From Glandiceps talaboti (lineage: Eukaryota > Hemichordata > Enteropneusta > Spengelidae), in contig NC_135563.1 in the NCBI RefSeq assembly GCF_964340395.1, positions 12,449,651 to 12,497,150 of the forward strand: a DNA stretch of 47,500 nt, written 5' to 3'. Shown piece after piece: positions 12,701 through 26,778 of this stretch. The notes beneath the pieces were generated by a model, which made no database searches, was not told the DNA's origin, and saw only the letters and a list, made by a program, of their open reading frames with translations. Position 1 is the first letter of the stretch; every line of letters begins with the position of its first letter. The position numbers and the translations under genes were made by a program.

Positions 12701-13712
12701 CTTTTAGAAGATTTTCAACTTGTCCCTTCTGCTGTTGAGGGAATAGAAGATGAAATTGCTGTTTAGCCTGGAGAAAATGTTTTGTTCATCTGAATAAGTC
12801 ATTTCAATACCATTATCCTTATATATCTGCATGTACTTCGACGTCGTTATTGCAACCATTGTGAATGTATGGATTCATGGAGGTGACTTTAGTCTGTATG
12901 TCACTTTTACAATAGAATCCTGCCAACCTGTACCAGAATGTCGTCTGGTTCGACAAAAAAACCTCACTAATATTTAATTTGCTACATTTTACCTTTCTGA
13001 TGAGCGATAGTAATCGTCCTAGCATTGCTGTATTTTATTGTCCAGATCTGGCCAGACACAGACATTTTAAATCCTAACAAGAGTGCATATAAGCTTAGGA
13101 TCGCCCACGCATTAACGTGTAATATTGTTAGTAGGATATTTCTAGCGCACGACAATGACGTGTATCAGTGTTTGGAAATTTTTTGTCGACACAAGCAATG
13201 AATTAAACTGTAGCAATATTTAATAGTAAGATTTTTTTGAGAAGTGAGCGGATTTTCTATTTCATGTTACAGCTAGAATTTATAATATCATTACTAGCTT
13301 CATACATGTATGTAATCTAATATATGTAATGACATATCTTTCAATTGTATTTTATGGATCTCTGACACAGCGCACTTTTGAAATAATTATATGATAGAAC
13401 ACTATGACGCGCGTGTGCCAACGGGGCGCGCATACGCGCCAGTGTTTTCCATGATCTCTGCGGCCGTACTTTCACAAGCGTAGTGATTAGTAATACAGTG
13501 CTGTTACAGAAGAAAACGTTTACAGCACACGTATTACACTGGCGCTCAGGCGTCATGGACTTCTGTTGTTATTAGATACATTTATCGAAAACAGAACATT
13601 TCGATTTGAAAACTTCTTAGGTTCGTCCATGTAATAAATGTCGTCAAACTGTCCACTGAACGACAACACGCTGATTTGCATACACCGTACACGTATGTTA
13701 TAATGCTTTCGG
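9722..13712. other. Gene-poor stretch
   Basis: No supported gene. Two weak minus-strand exon-like segments (12666-12767 and 12819-13025) are discussed under rejected items. Confidence 0.4.
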
Positions 13713-14152
13713 TATGGGTGACCATATTTTATTATTTTTTTATTATTTTGGGTTTCTCATTACGTTTTCATAGTCACTATGGGTGGGTCTGTCGGTCTGC
13801 TTTACACTTTGGGTTTCTTCAAGTTTTTCTGCCTCTCCTTCTCTTAATCTCTTTTTTATTTTTATTCCCCTCTATATAGAGAAGGGAACATTATGGTATC
13901 TGCATGGTAAACCACAAAGCCAATGTTTCTCCCCTAACCCATGCCATCCGCCCTTCTTGAATAACCTCGGTCATGAATGAAATGCTCTGTTCATGCAAAA
14001 GCGTCGCCGCCGCCGTCATGACTGCAGATGACGTGGATATTCTACACGATGCTTTTTCTTGTCAGAGAGGGCACTGTTATGTAGGCGAAAAAAAATAGTT
14101 TGATGTCGGAGCTGAAAATGTGGGTCAGTCGGGTACAAAATGATAGGGTCGG
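13713..14152 (+). mobile_element. Non-autonomous inverted-repeat element, copy 1
   Basis: About 440 bp, colinear with the copy at 27145-27588: shared blocks include TTTCTCATTAC-TTTTCATA, CTTTTTCTTGTC and TTGATGTCG(G/A)AGCTGAAAAT. Ends (ATGGGTGACCATATTTT and TGATAGGGTCGGC) are poorly preserved inverted repeats. No transposase frame; the short open frames here are incidental. Confidence 0.6.
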
Positions 14153-16019
14153 CTTATTGCACTGCAGTGCAAATATCAAAAGTATGTATGCTCAACGATG
14201 CAAGGCCTCACTGGTACATGACTAATATTATAATGCGAGGAATATTAAAAAGTAGGCGGGCTACTTTCAATACTTACCAATTACATTTACGAATTATCTT
14301 TTTGTTTTTTTCATTTCATGCGTGTTTGGATTTGTTATTTTGTACAGATTACTGCTCCTCGAAAGAGTTTAAGAAATAGAATTAAAAATTTCAGAAAGTG
14401 ATAATCGGTCAGTATACTGCTTCGCAGCGTACATGATTATACATGTATCATACGAGATTACACCTAATGGTTGAATGCTCTGACTAGACGATTATTTTTT
14501 AACAAATCATACTGTAGCCTAAAATAGAAACTCGTTAGTAGTGAGCGTCACAATCCACGTACACCATATAAGCTTCAGTGATTCAATCATTATAGTATTT
14601 ACAAAGCTATTCTCACGGAAACATCAGTAAAGTGGAGTTGCGATGTAACAATTTGAAGTTTATGTTTTGATGTTTATATACACTTATTGCCTGACTATGA
14701 GGGCATTAGTAAACTCCGAGGCTTAAATACTGGTGTCCGAATAAGGCCAGGCAATGTACGTTTTATAACACATCATATGTTCGTTCTTTAATCAAAACAA
14801 ACCACTGGTAGGACTCTCATGCTACATGAATAGTGCCCTGGGGAAACTAACATACGAATAGTGCCCAGTCTATGTAAATTGATATCACTATGGGTCACTA
14901 TTCCATACCTCATGATTCAATCTAATCCAATCATTGAAGGCTGAATGCAAATTGTTAGAACGCATCACAGCAGCCAAACGTACCTGTGACAAAGCTTGAT
15001 TCACTCGAATATCCTTTTCAATATTTGCAATGTGATTGATACCGATAAGAGGTTTGTTGGAATAAATTCCATAAATTGTATAGCGGTAATTGTAATATAA
15101 TATTCAACGGATTACCTCACGCTCACTTTTGAACATCTATTCATTTTTACTAATCAAGCCACACAGTTAATTCTCGTCAAAGTGCTCATGCCCAACAAGC
15201 CAATTGCATGAACTAAAACCCCCATATATTGTAATTTTCAATTACAATGACACCTTCAAGAAAAGTCCATACGAGAGGAAACCGCAAGCCTCAATGTCTG
15301 CAAAAATCAATCTTTGAAGCGAACATTTCTGCTCCTAAAGACGACCGCACGTTTAGTCTGTATGTAAATTGCTAAAACAAAGCAAGTTATGTTTAAATAT
15401 CGTTTGTGAGACTCTATTACAATAAATGTTCACCGACTGCATCTTAACATTTGCCAACAAATTGTATGTTTCTTTGCAGTAAAGGTATTTCCAGTATATG
15501 CTTCAAAAAATGTTAAGAAATATGACATATACCTCCATTGTATTTTAAAATGGCCATTCCTTTTCTCAATGTAAACATTCTGAAATACTTATTATATTCA
15601 GCGTCGGTGAGCTAAGCATTGAGTTTGCTGTAGAAACAAGCAAATGGTATGCCTACATAATCCACAGTTGCAATGATTAGTGTTGATTGTATCAAGCACC
15701 CTTTGGAATTAAGTATGGCTTTGATGTTAACTACACGTCATTAATCTGGCAATAGCGTCCAGCCTTTAGATGATTATTCTTGGTTGTAGTCGGCACTCCT
15801 TTGCGGTAATAAATGGTTTTCATTGATTCGGTTGATGTAATTGAAACCCTGTTATACCACTAATGCTTCCTCTGGTGACTAAATGTAATATTTGCCAGTA
15901 ATTACTGAAGTGACGAATGTTACTCGTTTTTTGAGGTTAACATCATATCAAGGAAATTATTAACTACTAGTGTTCCTTCTATGATCAATAATAGCCAATG
16001 ACATAACTTTTGTTACATT
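14153..16019. other. Gene-poor stretch
   Basis: No gene. Small repeat-like motifs only: GAATAGTGCCC twice near 14828-14868, and a weak inverted ATTGCCTG pair near 14686 and 14748. Confidence 0.4.
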
Positions 16020-16430
16020 AAAGGGAGAGCCACTCCTGGAAATAAACGTATTTTCAAAAAAAAACAAACATTTGGTTGTGGAGAGTCATTTCATGATTTC
16101 ACATCACATGAATTTCACACGGTTGCCAGGAAAAACCAAATTGAAACTGTGTTTCACATTCATTGTTCTTTCAGTGCACACACTGTTACCTTGTGGCTCA
16201 TAGCCGACATGAATATTTATTACATGAACAGTGCATATTCATGACTTTATCTGAGGAAATAAGCACTTGGGAGTCATGAATATTCAGTGTTCATGTATTA
16301 GATGAACACTGTATACATGATTTATCCGAAGGTAATAAGCACTTGGGAGTCATGAATATTCAGTGTTCACTGTATATTCACGACTATCTGAAGGTAATAA
16401 GCACTTGGGAGTCATGAATATTCAGTAATC
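16020..16430 (-). mobile_element. Interspersed repeat with three internal tandem units
   Basis: Begins AGGGAGAGCCACTCCTGG; the core TGGAGAGTCATTTCATGATT is near 16079-16099. Three tandem units follow at 16231-16310, 16311-16371 and 16372-16427, each with AATAAGCACTTGGGAGTCAT and GAATATTCAGT. Related copies lie at 2935-3050 and 6115-6430. Confidence 0.6.
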
Positions 16431-19400
16431 ATCTCATCTTATTGCCTATATCTAAATAGCAGGTTTAACGCTTATAATTGCCAGTGCTGTAACATGAACC
16501 ACTGTACAATATGTTACCCACACTTTTCTCAGACATAATCCCCTGATGTCAGACAAATCTCGCCAGTCTTCAAAGTTTTGTGAAAACATTGTTGACATTT
16601 TTAAAGCGTATAATTATTACTGATGAGTTTCTCAATACCTATTTTCACTGATTCAGATACGGATGATTTATTGTATAATGAAATACATGAAATATAATTT
16701 TTATAAATGTATCAGACTTGAAAGACATGCAGAACATGTGCAAGAACACTATTGATAATATATACTTGTTATGACTTCTAAAGATATTAATTTCTCTGAA
16801 TAGGCATGCTACAAGAATGTTACATGTCTATACTCTTTATACAGACTCACTAGCTAAGATGGTGATTTCTTGACATTTTATTCAAACCCCTTTTTACTTT
16901 TAGTTTCTTTTTCTTTTGGATATATTAATAACAAGATGTTATAAAATAAGAAAAATTTAAGCATAAAGCATGTTCTTGGTAAAATATTGTACAGTGTAAC
17001 ACGGTTCAACAGAAACGACGTGTTAGTGCATACAACATTTATATTCTATGAATCATTAGAATTCAGCCTGCATAAGAGTTTTAATGTATATTCCGATCGA
17101 CGAAGATGTACACGTGACATCAAAGTGGAGAAATTTAAAGTCAATGTCCTTGCTTTGCAAAAAAAAAGAGAAGGGCACTTTGATGCATCCTGATGGGAAT
17201 TCTTGGAGCAGCTGCCCAAATTCAAATTAATACACGTTGAAGTGTGAAATCAATTAACTTGTTGACAAAACGCAAAATCAATGCCCTTATACGACAATAG
17301 CATGTCGTGGTATTTCTTCTTTAAGACACTTGGCGATTACTTTGTCAATTCCAAACGTTTGTAAGAATAACACGTTTCTCCCAAGCCTGTAATCTCCTTA
17401 TTATGTGCCACTAAAACTCAGTATTCGTATCGTAAAACATTCAGTGCGTTTGCCTTTTGTCTACATTTATCATATTTTGCCCATTTTAAAATACAAAACA
17501 AATACTTAACTGATTTCGATGCTAGTTGTACTGTCAAGCTTAAAAATATCTTCAAATACAAGGGACAGAGAAAATAACAAACAAAATATATTATAAAATG
17601 TTATCAACTCATACTGAAATGATATCTGGACTACGGAGACCCGTTTCATTACGCCACTCTATTGAGTGTACTTATTCCTTAATTTTAAATTAAATGAAGG
17701 CCATTAGCTTCCAAGGCATTTCATCTAACGAAGAACGTTTACGGCATTTATTGTCCCACTTTTTTTTGTAAAGCCAGTTCTTTTTAGAAATGTTCATGTC
17801 AGTTATAAGGTATTGTGACGTATGGACAGGAAGTGTTTCAAAGGCATAAAGCAAATGGAGTTCCGGCTAGCACTTGGGGTTAATGCAGTGTGTCACTGAA
17901 ATTCTTTCAAGTACCCGTTGAATGATGGTGAGAACATCAAACGTATATAGAAACATTTCATGGGGACCGACGCGAGATTCTGAATTCTGAGAAAGTGAGT
18001 CTATATCGAATAAAAATAATGAAATAGATGGTTGCCATGATGGACAACAACAACAACAACAACAACAGCAACTCGCTTACAATAGCAAACGCGCGAGCCA
18101 CAGTGGGCATACTTGAAAATGAAAAGGACTATGTGGTTATTTATTGTTGCAGTTGAACTTAAGCTAGGATGGCCACAGGGATAGGCATCATGTAAGGCGT
18201 TTGAGAACCAATGTCATTACCAAATGTTGATAAACAGTTTCAATAACTGTCATGCTTGTTAACGGTATGACACCATTTCAATTCCACAGTGAGTTCAAAA
18301 GGTACCTCTCAATATTATTCGCGTTGGTGTCTTTACAATCGCATGTTATATATTATCGCTAACGGTTGTTCTCCGTGGACATTCAATGAAAGAATTCATC
18401 AATACATGGCCATGTTCACACAACCGTGCACACATGTACGTAAACAGTCGATGTCTTACTTCGACAGACACACATGTATTATTAACATAAAATGATGAAA
18501 TGCCTTAGTTAGGTGTAATTTTGCAGAGGAAAAGTGTACTTACAAGTGAAGTAACCGCACCAAAGTACATCCAACTTTTCTCAAACTGCAATAATGCATA
18601 TGGCACAAATAGACAATCTACCTGTTCCGGAAAGACGGATTTGACTATAAACTTTCAATAAGAGATGAAATTGTTGTTATTCATGTTGTACCATATCTAC
18701 CTTCCATCATAAAATACGAACAGCAATAGTGTTAGTTTTATTCCATGCTAAAAGTTACTGTCCAGAATCTAAATCTGAGAAGAAGAAAAAATTGATCGAT
18801 TATTCCTAGTCTATATGACTTTGATTTTGAATATGATTATGTTTTATGTCAGTATGAAAAAAATAGCAGTGTGAGAAGGGTAACAGTTTTTTTTCCTTTT
18901 TGAGGACAATAATTTGATAAACTACTCGATTAATTACTGATATCTCGTTGTTTCGTTTGACAAGAGGGCTTCAACGTCATATATAATTAGATGTTTGTTT
19001 GGTATAAATAGGGGTACGAAAAATGAATCAATATGATGGTTTTCCTGTCGGGATACGTCAATAATGAAGGCTTGCTACCTAAACCCCACGATGATAATAT
19101 ACATGATTACATTTTGGAAGGTGAACTAGTAATTGACATGACACCATGAATGCATTCAAAAAATGTAAGAACAAATTAAATGCCTACGGCATTTGTACTG
19201 ATACAACAGAAGCGTATTTCACGTAAGGGAGTTACTTGTAAAGCCTAAATTGGCCCCTTAGTTTATAGTGAATGACGTCACTGGTTGAAAAGAAAGTACA
19301 CTGTCCTCTCGATTTGACCCCTATCTTTTGAAATACGTATACACGATTATCATTAAGTTGAAATCAAATCGCTTTAAATCTCTTAAATGTATCATCATCT

Positions 19401-20179
19401 AAATGTATTGCGTCCCTACTAAATTCCAATTTCAGAGAAATGGATACAAGAAGTCTGGATAATCATATTAATGGGGTCGAAGTCTTCCGGTTACAAACTT
19501 TAGAACGTCTGATGACATTGTCTGCAACCACATATCTCAAGATTATATTTGCCATTAAAAGACAATCATGTAACGTACTTGTGTATCATTAATTACTTAA
19601 CTGAGTGTTCTAGCCTAAGAATAAAAGTTCATTCGTACTTTCTACAGAAATGAACACATTGGCTGTTACGAGACCGGATTATCATCAATTTATAATCATA
19701 ACAGCTGCTGAATTGTCTGTGCTTTTATTTGCAATATCTAATACATATCTCAAGATAATATCGTAACATTAGCATGGAAAGGGTTATAAATAGAGTGAGA
19801 TATGTATTTGATAACATTTAACACTGAAATGTGTACAGTGACCACTAATTGCATTTCAGGGCCTTCTATATACAATTTTAAGAAACCAGATTGTCTCTTT
19901 GATTAAGTGCTTCTACACAATCACATGTTGAAGCCCCAAATTCCTATATCTTGTCATATAAATGTATGGTGTATCTATAGATTGTCATTATCATCTACAA
20001 TATACTTCATTCCTCTCCTCCCTATAGTGTTGTTGTCTTAGTCTCATTAGCATACATACATTTGGTGGTTCGACATAACTGTTACAGTATACGAACTTTT
20101 TTTCGGTGACATGATTCCTAACTCATGAAAAATATTATACAACTAACAAAATGACGTATGTGCGTAGGTACTTACGTGT
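16431..20179. other. Gene-poor stretch
   Basis: No gene identified; one short (CAA)n near 18048-18068. Confidence 0.4.
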
Positions 20180-20280
20180 GTGTGTGTCTGTCTGTCTGTC
20201 TGTCTGTCTCCGTGTGTCTCTATCTCTGTATGTGTGCATGTGCATGCATGCGGATGTATGTATGTATGTATGTATGTATG

Positions 20281-20311
<31 letters not shown>

Positions 20312-20312
20312 T
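20180..20312 (+). repeat. (TGTC)n and (TATG)n microsatellites
   Basis: TGTC at about 20185-20212 and TATG at about 20254-20310, separated by degenerate TG-rich DNA. Confidence 0.85.
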
Positions 20313-20532
20313 TTTCTGTACGTATGTACAATGCGCATGCTTATGGGGCCTATAGGTTGTTATGTAATATCAACAGATAGGATGATAGCTAGGTAGTTAT
20401 GTTAAAAGGCATATATTGAGGATATGTAATTAGTATGTGAATATATTTCAAGTACGAGGGTGTGCTAAACTCATCATAGTCATGGTCTCGATCAACATAG
20501 AAATCACCCTCGAATTATAGCTTTGTAACATC

Positions 20533-20550
20533 ATGTGTGTGTGTGTGTGC

Positions 20551-20591
<41 letters not shown>
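20533..20591 (+). repeat. (TG)n dinucleotide repeat
   Basis: TG repeat with one C interruption near 20551. Confidence 0.9.
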
Positions 20592-20593
<2 letters not shown>

Positions 20594-23330
20594 GGGTTAA
20601 ACGATAACTGAAAAGAGTGAAAAAGTATAACCACGCTATCATACCTTCAACTCAGAACAAATGACATTTCGGGATGATTGGAGATTTTTTCACAATAAAA
20701 TATATGGTTTTATATCTATAAAACAATTAAACACACTTATCAGGTAATGGAATTAATTTCAAAAGAAGCACAAGTGTATTACGGTTTTGAATTGAAAGTT
20801 TAAAAAAAGGCATATTAACCTAGTGTCATTATAAGTGTTTATCATGTTAAACTTTTGAGAACACAATACCTAGATTCGATGGTGAAAAGGCCCACATTCA
20901 TTTCACGAATAAGATAATAAAATACATAACCAATGGCTTCAAGGAATAATTGCGGTTCTATGTTCTTCCTGCTGACCAGTGACGCTCTAATGTATGGTAA
21001 ATATCGACATCCTGTCTTTAAGCGCACAAATCGGCTTGCAAATCACAAGCTTTGGGATGAGAAACGCGGTGAGACACACTATACATACGCATAAACGCTT
21101 TGGGGGAGTTTGTTACCATGGTTTTAAGACGATTATGGAGTTAGGTAAAAATGGAAATCGCTGTCTCTTTCATTGCATACTCTGGAGGCTAGTCTACTTT
21201 CTTCTGTTTTTCTTTTTGTCACGACAACTGCTTCAAGCTCTACAGACGTGCTTTTTAGTGGAATTTGCAGTGTTATCATTTTGAACTATCTAGTAGTACT
21301 GTCGATATGAACTTGTTGTGATATGAAGGTGTGTTATTGACTCCCATAACATGGAATTTGACGTGGCGATCAAACTTTATAGTTTACTACAATAACCTAA
21401 GGATGAATCTTGCTATTAACTTGTATAGAAAGCAAGTTGTCAAAGCGTCAAGCTCAAAATGCTTTTAGAATATAAATTAACACTTTGTTGGGAATGCTAT
21501 CATGCTAGTTGAAATTAAAGAATTCATAAACGAAGATGTAGAGGTAAAAGATGTAAAAAAAAATATTTATTTTTAAAACATAAATACTAGACACGTTATT
21601 TTACGTAATGATACCTAAGAGTTGATTAGAAGTCAAATGTAACCCACTTCAATAATCTGTTCTACAGACTAAGATAGTTTGCAGTTATGTAACCTGGTCC
21701 ATGATTTCCGCTTATCTGATTTGACTAAAAGGAAATAAATGTTAAAAGATTCGCTTGGCAAAATATCCCCTTTCAGCATTCATGTATGCTTAAATGATTT
21801 AGCCATGCTTGCATGTGGCTGTATGCAAGCAACGGGATACTTTACAACACTTTTCTTCATCTTCAATGTTATCTCGCCTCCTATTAACGTTTCAATAATT
21901 GATCAAAATCTTACAGAAATCTACATTAGATGATTCGAGAAGTGAAAATTTGAGAGATTGAGATATTAGAATATAATATGCAGTTATATGAGTAATATAG
22001 AGTATTTTTGATATTAAAGTATCATTAACATAATTAACATGGTTTAAATTGTTCATAGTTTCTGTAATTTCTTGTAACTTTATTCCAGCAGTTGATGTAT
22101 CATATGGCACTTACGGTCAATTATTAGGCCACATATTTTGTGAATGATAACATACGCTGGATGTCAACAGGAAGAATCCGATACCATCGTAATGGTTGCC
22201 TATACTCAGAGAAACACGATTCACTTTCGATCACTATCTCATTCACGCTTTGAATCCTCAGCCAATAAGACAGTTTTCTGACCTAACGAACCCCAACCTA
22301 CCGTATAAGGGAACAAAACATCTATATAACATATTCACATGTGTAAATCAAATGATATATCTTTTGAGGTAGAACGCTCTGTTGCTTCTCTAACATACTC
22401 AAATAGAATTATTCATTGAAAGATGAAGTCTAAGAACATGGTGGGTCAGTCTTTTCCAATTGAATGCACTCTTAAAGGACACAATCATGGCGCTGATTTT
22501 CCGCTTCTGTAGCTTTAACAAATGCCGCTATGACGTCACAAAGTACACGGACCTTCGAGAGATACCTTGCCGGAAGTGTATAATTAATTATAAAGGAATA
22601 ATCGTACGCTGAACTTTTTGTACAAAAAATTATCAAATATAGTGCTTCGACAGTTTATATAGAAATTGAGTTTAATCAATGATTTATAGAAAGGCAGTGC
22701 CATTTAATAGAGTTTGCAAAGAAAATTGGCCAAGAGTTGAATGAAGCAGATAGTGGTTAACCATAGCTGTAAATTGAAAGCCTCGAAGTTGCAATCGCGC
22801 AATGAAAAATCCCTGCACGATTTTTGCATAAAGTCAAATTATGTTCTGCTTCTAATGCAAACATTATCATATCATATTACAATAGCAATGCAATGTGTAA
22901 AATATAAAGAAAGGCTTCGAAATGTTTCTAATAAAAAATGTGAGAGTGATTTGATGAAAACCAAGGTCCTTTATACCACTCCGATGTCCCATAACCAAAT
23001 GGCGGTAAGTCCAACAGCCACAAGATTATTTTCCCGTGATTTGTAAATCTGGGGCAAGAAATATAATACTTAAACATGACCATATTTTGACCATATGCTG
23101 ATCATCCACATAAACGAAAAGCCATTACAATGCAAAATACTGTAAAAGTATAATCTCGTTCATGCCTCAAGCATTTCATCATTTCATTATTTCAAATACA
23201 AATGTATGACGAATTTCCTGCTCCATTGAAGCTGAAATCGCCTATGGAAAAACATAATCTTATCGTGGACATTTTAATGAGGAATTCCTTTCAACACATA
23301 TGACAAACGAAACTGTGACTTGCAAAGCTG
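20592..23330. other. Gene-poor stretch
   Basis: Open frames up to about 100 codons (for example 22741-23046) have no recognisable domain, signal peptide or matching splice partner. Confidence 0.4.
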
Positions 23331-23600
23331 GGGTTGTCGGTGGCCGAATGGTTAACTTATGTGCTTCTTTACTGTCTGGGTTCGAGCGCGATCAGCGTCG
23401 ACTATTAAGGTTGACACATTAACCAGAACTGTGTCATGTAATTTTTATGAACTAGTTTGACCCTACCGAGCAGTGCATGGCTTCTAAGGGTAACCTTTCT
23501 TTCTCCCGCCGCTTAACACTAAAGGCACTTGAGTGGTGAATAGGAGGCGACCAATTTCAATTTGTCAATTTATTTGGATCAATAAAGTGCATTATTTATT
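23331..23600 (+). mobile_element. tRNA-derived SINE
   Basis: The head carries an RNA polymerase III A-box-like GGTGGCCGAATGG (23339-23351) and a B-box-like GGGTTCGAGCG (23378-23388) at tRNA spacing, closest to a Leu/Ser-type tRNA 5' half. There is no cloverleaf acceptor stem, so this is not a functional tRNA gene. About 200 bases of unrelated body follow, ending near AATAAAGTGCATT. Clear target-site duplications were not seen. Confidence 0.6.
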
Positions 23601-26600
23601 AAATGTTCGACATAAACTCGTCGATTTTATGTACTGTTACGCCCTCCCGATGTAATGATATTGCCCCAAGAAATGTCAACAGTGTGCTAGGCCCCATCTA
23701 AGCCATCCGTTAATAGGTAGGTTAACATGTTCAATTTGTCAAGTTTGGATATTATCACATGTACCACAGGTATTGTTCATTAGTAAGACACACGCAATTT
23801 CCATTAACTTGGAGCTTGACTTCTACTTTTATATCACTCTATGCAGTGAAATATACTAGGGCTAATATAGCTGTGTCTTGCAACGAAATATGTACGTGGC
23901 GTTTGTATCTGGAAAAATAACTTAAATAACATTACATGTAGTATACATGTTAGATTATCGAAGCATGAAATAGATATATCTAAGGGCACATTCGGAAAAA
24001 AAGGATGATGTAATTTATATAGGGGTTGGTGAAAGAGTGCGATATTGCACTGTACCTACGCTGTTAGTGTGATCCAACTTAAAGATTGCTGATGTGAACA
24101 ACACTGCATATATAATAGTACATGATAGAGATTACTGGCAAATGTTACTGAAATCGTTTTATCATGTTTTAGGGCATCAACCATCCGCGATGTAGCCTTA
24201 TAGGAATTGACACATCAATATGTTGCAAGACAAGGATTGCTACTATTAACTGGTTCAGCGACTAATTTAGGTACATTTCACTTCAGTAATACTTTCACAC
24301 TGCGTTACTACATCACACTGAGAACGAAATCGAATGTACGTAACAAACGCAGTCAGTGGGGCTTACATACAAGTCTGCAAATTTCTTTCAAACACTTAAA
24401 AGGGGAGTACAATCGATATCAAATAAATACCTTTGATATTTAATAATTACTACGAAATATTTCTATCACGTCAAACAATATAAACCTTTGCTCGCTGATA
24501 TTTTTAACTTTACTTCATACATGTCAACAATTCTAAAAACTTAATATGCTTTTTTAAGAATAAATAAGGTTATTTACAGGGATATGTTTGTAAAGACTTT
24601 TAAGGCAGGAGCTTAATGAATGTTTCCAATTTCAATGGCACCTACTACGACAATTTATATTGTACGTTATCCGTCGGATGTTGGTTCTTCCAATACCTCA
24701 AAAATGTTCCATGCCAATCAATTCGGCATCTAGGATGAAGAAGTGGTTAATCCACTTTACAGGTATCTATGTGACGTGCGGCAAAATGCTTACACTGTCA
24801 ATAAATGATCTCTATTGTACACACTTCTATACTTGGCTCGATCGAGCATTGACCTTTCCCACTTTCGTTCGATTTCCTGAAAATGAAATTTCATTTCAAG
24901 CATTGACGCTGATTTGACAGTACTTTCTTGAACACACAGTCAGGACCATTTAGAACAAACGTGTCCTCTATTCAACGTTGATTTTATATTCAGAATTGTC
25001 TCCCGAGAGTAATAGTTTCTGACCTGTTAAATTAAGCGTAAGGAAATGCGCAATGTTTGCAGTCATCCATAGAGATTGCAGGGTATGATGAGTTTATAAA
25101 GATCATTGAGATCTAGGTCGGAAGTCACAAAGAAGTCATATCAATTATAAAAGTTTCTAAGGAACACGACATGTCTTGGTGAATACAAATGTGCCTTTGA
25201 AATTAGGTCAGTGATAGATTAATAGACATATGCTAGCATATAATAAGTGTACAATGTAGATAACCACTAGTGTAGATAACCACTAAAAGATTGTAGATAA
25301 CCCTAACTACGTAAAATATTTATCTTTTAGCAAGTGTTGATAAGCCCTCCATAAGTACTAAAAAAGGGAAAACAACTAGATATATGCAACGTAGATACTC
25401 GTAAACGTGTCATAATTGAAAGTAACTGCGGTCACATTCCTACAGTATATTGGACTTTGATCATGAGAATACATGCATATGATTGTGCATAATTTTATTA
25501 CTAATCGGAGATGGATATTGGATTTAATCTGGATTACAAATGCTACTGACGTCAAAGGAGGTCTATGTACTATAACACCACACCCTTATTATATAGTTGT
25601 AGAGGGAGGTAATGGTAGAGCTACATATCTGTCACTTTTTACACTGTCTTTATCTCATTGACAACGCCATCTTTAGAGTAGAGAGCTTGTTTGACCTTCT
25701 ACATCGATAAAGTTAACATATATGCCTGATCTTCGCTTAAAGTGACATTAGTGAGATGTAGAGAATTATCATTCTTTGACCTTTGTAAATAAAGCGTCAT
25801 GAATATCCTGAAAAAGGTTTTGTTAGTTTGACACTAATTGGTAGTCATGTTCATTTGTAGTCATAGGTGGCATTTGCTATTTTGATTAGGTGGGCATGGT
25901 AATTCATATGAGTGTGCCATTTATCATTGTATACAAATAAAATAAAGGAAGTTAGTAAGGCGAGATTTTGCAATAATTAATCGGTACTGATGACAGATCA
26001 GGGTAATGCACACAAGTTGACATTTAATAAGTTACCCAGCATATGGCAGTTAGTGATACAGTCATACAATCCAATAGCTATAAACAGTCACATGCAGGTT
26101 TGTCTTACCAATAAGTGTATCTTGCCTAGACTTGCAAGACAAGATTACAAATAAATCAACTTTATTGAAACTTTCTCTGCTATTTATGCCGTACTTTAAA
26201 GAAACGATTTATTCACCTATTCACATTAATCAATTGAAAGGATTAGTGACAAAAGGGCCTAACTCCAATATTTGTGACATTTCGCTTTTAACAATTCTAA
26301 TTTAATTTTGCTTTCTTAGAAAAGGCCAACCTTTATTCTGAAAGATAGCTATGAAATAATATGAATTAAGTTAGCTCAGAATCAAAAGCGCCGTGAAAAG
26401 AAAGAGTTGCTTATGTTAGTCGCTAAAATATTCCCTAAAATCACTGATGACATATTCCGATAGTTGCTGTTTCTTCTATTATCTTGTCAAAAATTGTTCT
26501 GGAGGAAGACGGATACATATGCGGAAAAAAAATCGTGATTTAAGTTTGATTTATGGTCACAAAGGCTTAGTGCTGAAAATGTCAAGGTATTTTAGACTTT

Positions 26601-26704
26601 TTTTCTCAAAAGAGCTGTTTTGTAGTTACTCACAAACCTCATCATTTTTCATAAGCAAATTAAAGCGATCATTTCATTTCCAGACATTCCAAGTGCAATA
26701 TTAC
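23601..26704. other. Gene-poor stretch
   Basis: No gene. Three near copies of GTAGATAACC(A)CTA lie at about 25256-25305. Confidence 0.4.
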
Positions 26705-26778
26705 GGATTCTATGCAACTAACTTGGGGCATTTATTTGAGTTGCACAATAAGTGCCCCAAGTTACTTGCATGCAATCC
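26705..26778 (+). ncRNA. Pre-miRNA-like hairpin
   Basis: Arms 26705-26736 and 26747-26778 pair over 32 positions with only two C:C mismatches (26718/26765 and 26710/26773) and two pairs that are U:G on the plus strand; the loop is 10 bases. On the minus strand those wobble pairs become A:C mismatches, so a plus-strand RNA folds better. A cut 11 bp above the base would release a 22-nt 5p arm starting near 26716 and reaching the loop, as expected for a microRNA precursor. I do not recognise a known family. A short palindromic repeat is the alternative. Confidence 0.45.

Noticed and set aside
12666-12767. Minus-strand 34-codon segment after a good acceptor, reading GQVENLLKDLTDSIKQSRK
   Set aside because: Amphipathic and exon-like, but too short, with no convincing upstream exon and no poly(A) signal checked in support.
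12819-13025. Minus-strand frame containing FWYRLAGFYCKS
   Set aside because: It faintly recalls a uromodulin-type WYRFTG motif, but no other conserved residue follows and there is no splice context.
22741-23046. 101-codon plus-strand frame
   Set aside because: No signal peptide, domain or splice partner; length is within chance for this window.
23339-23388. Functional tRNA gene
   Set aside because: A and B boxes are present but no anticodon arm or closing acceptor stem can be drawn; a SINE head explains it better.
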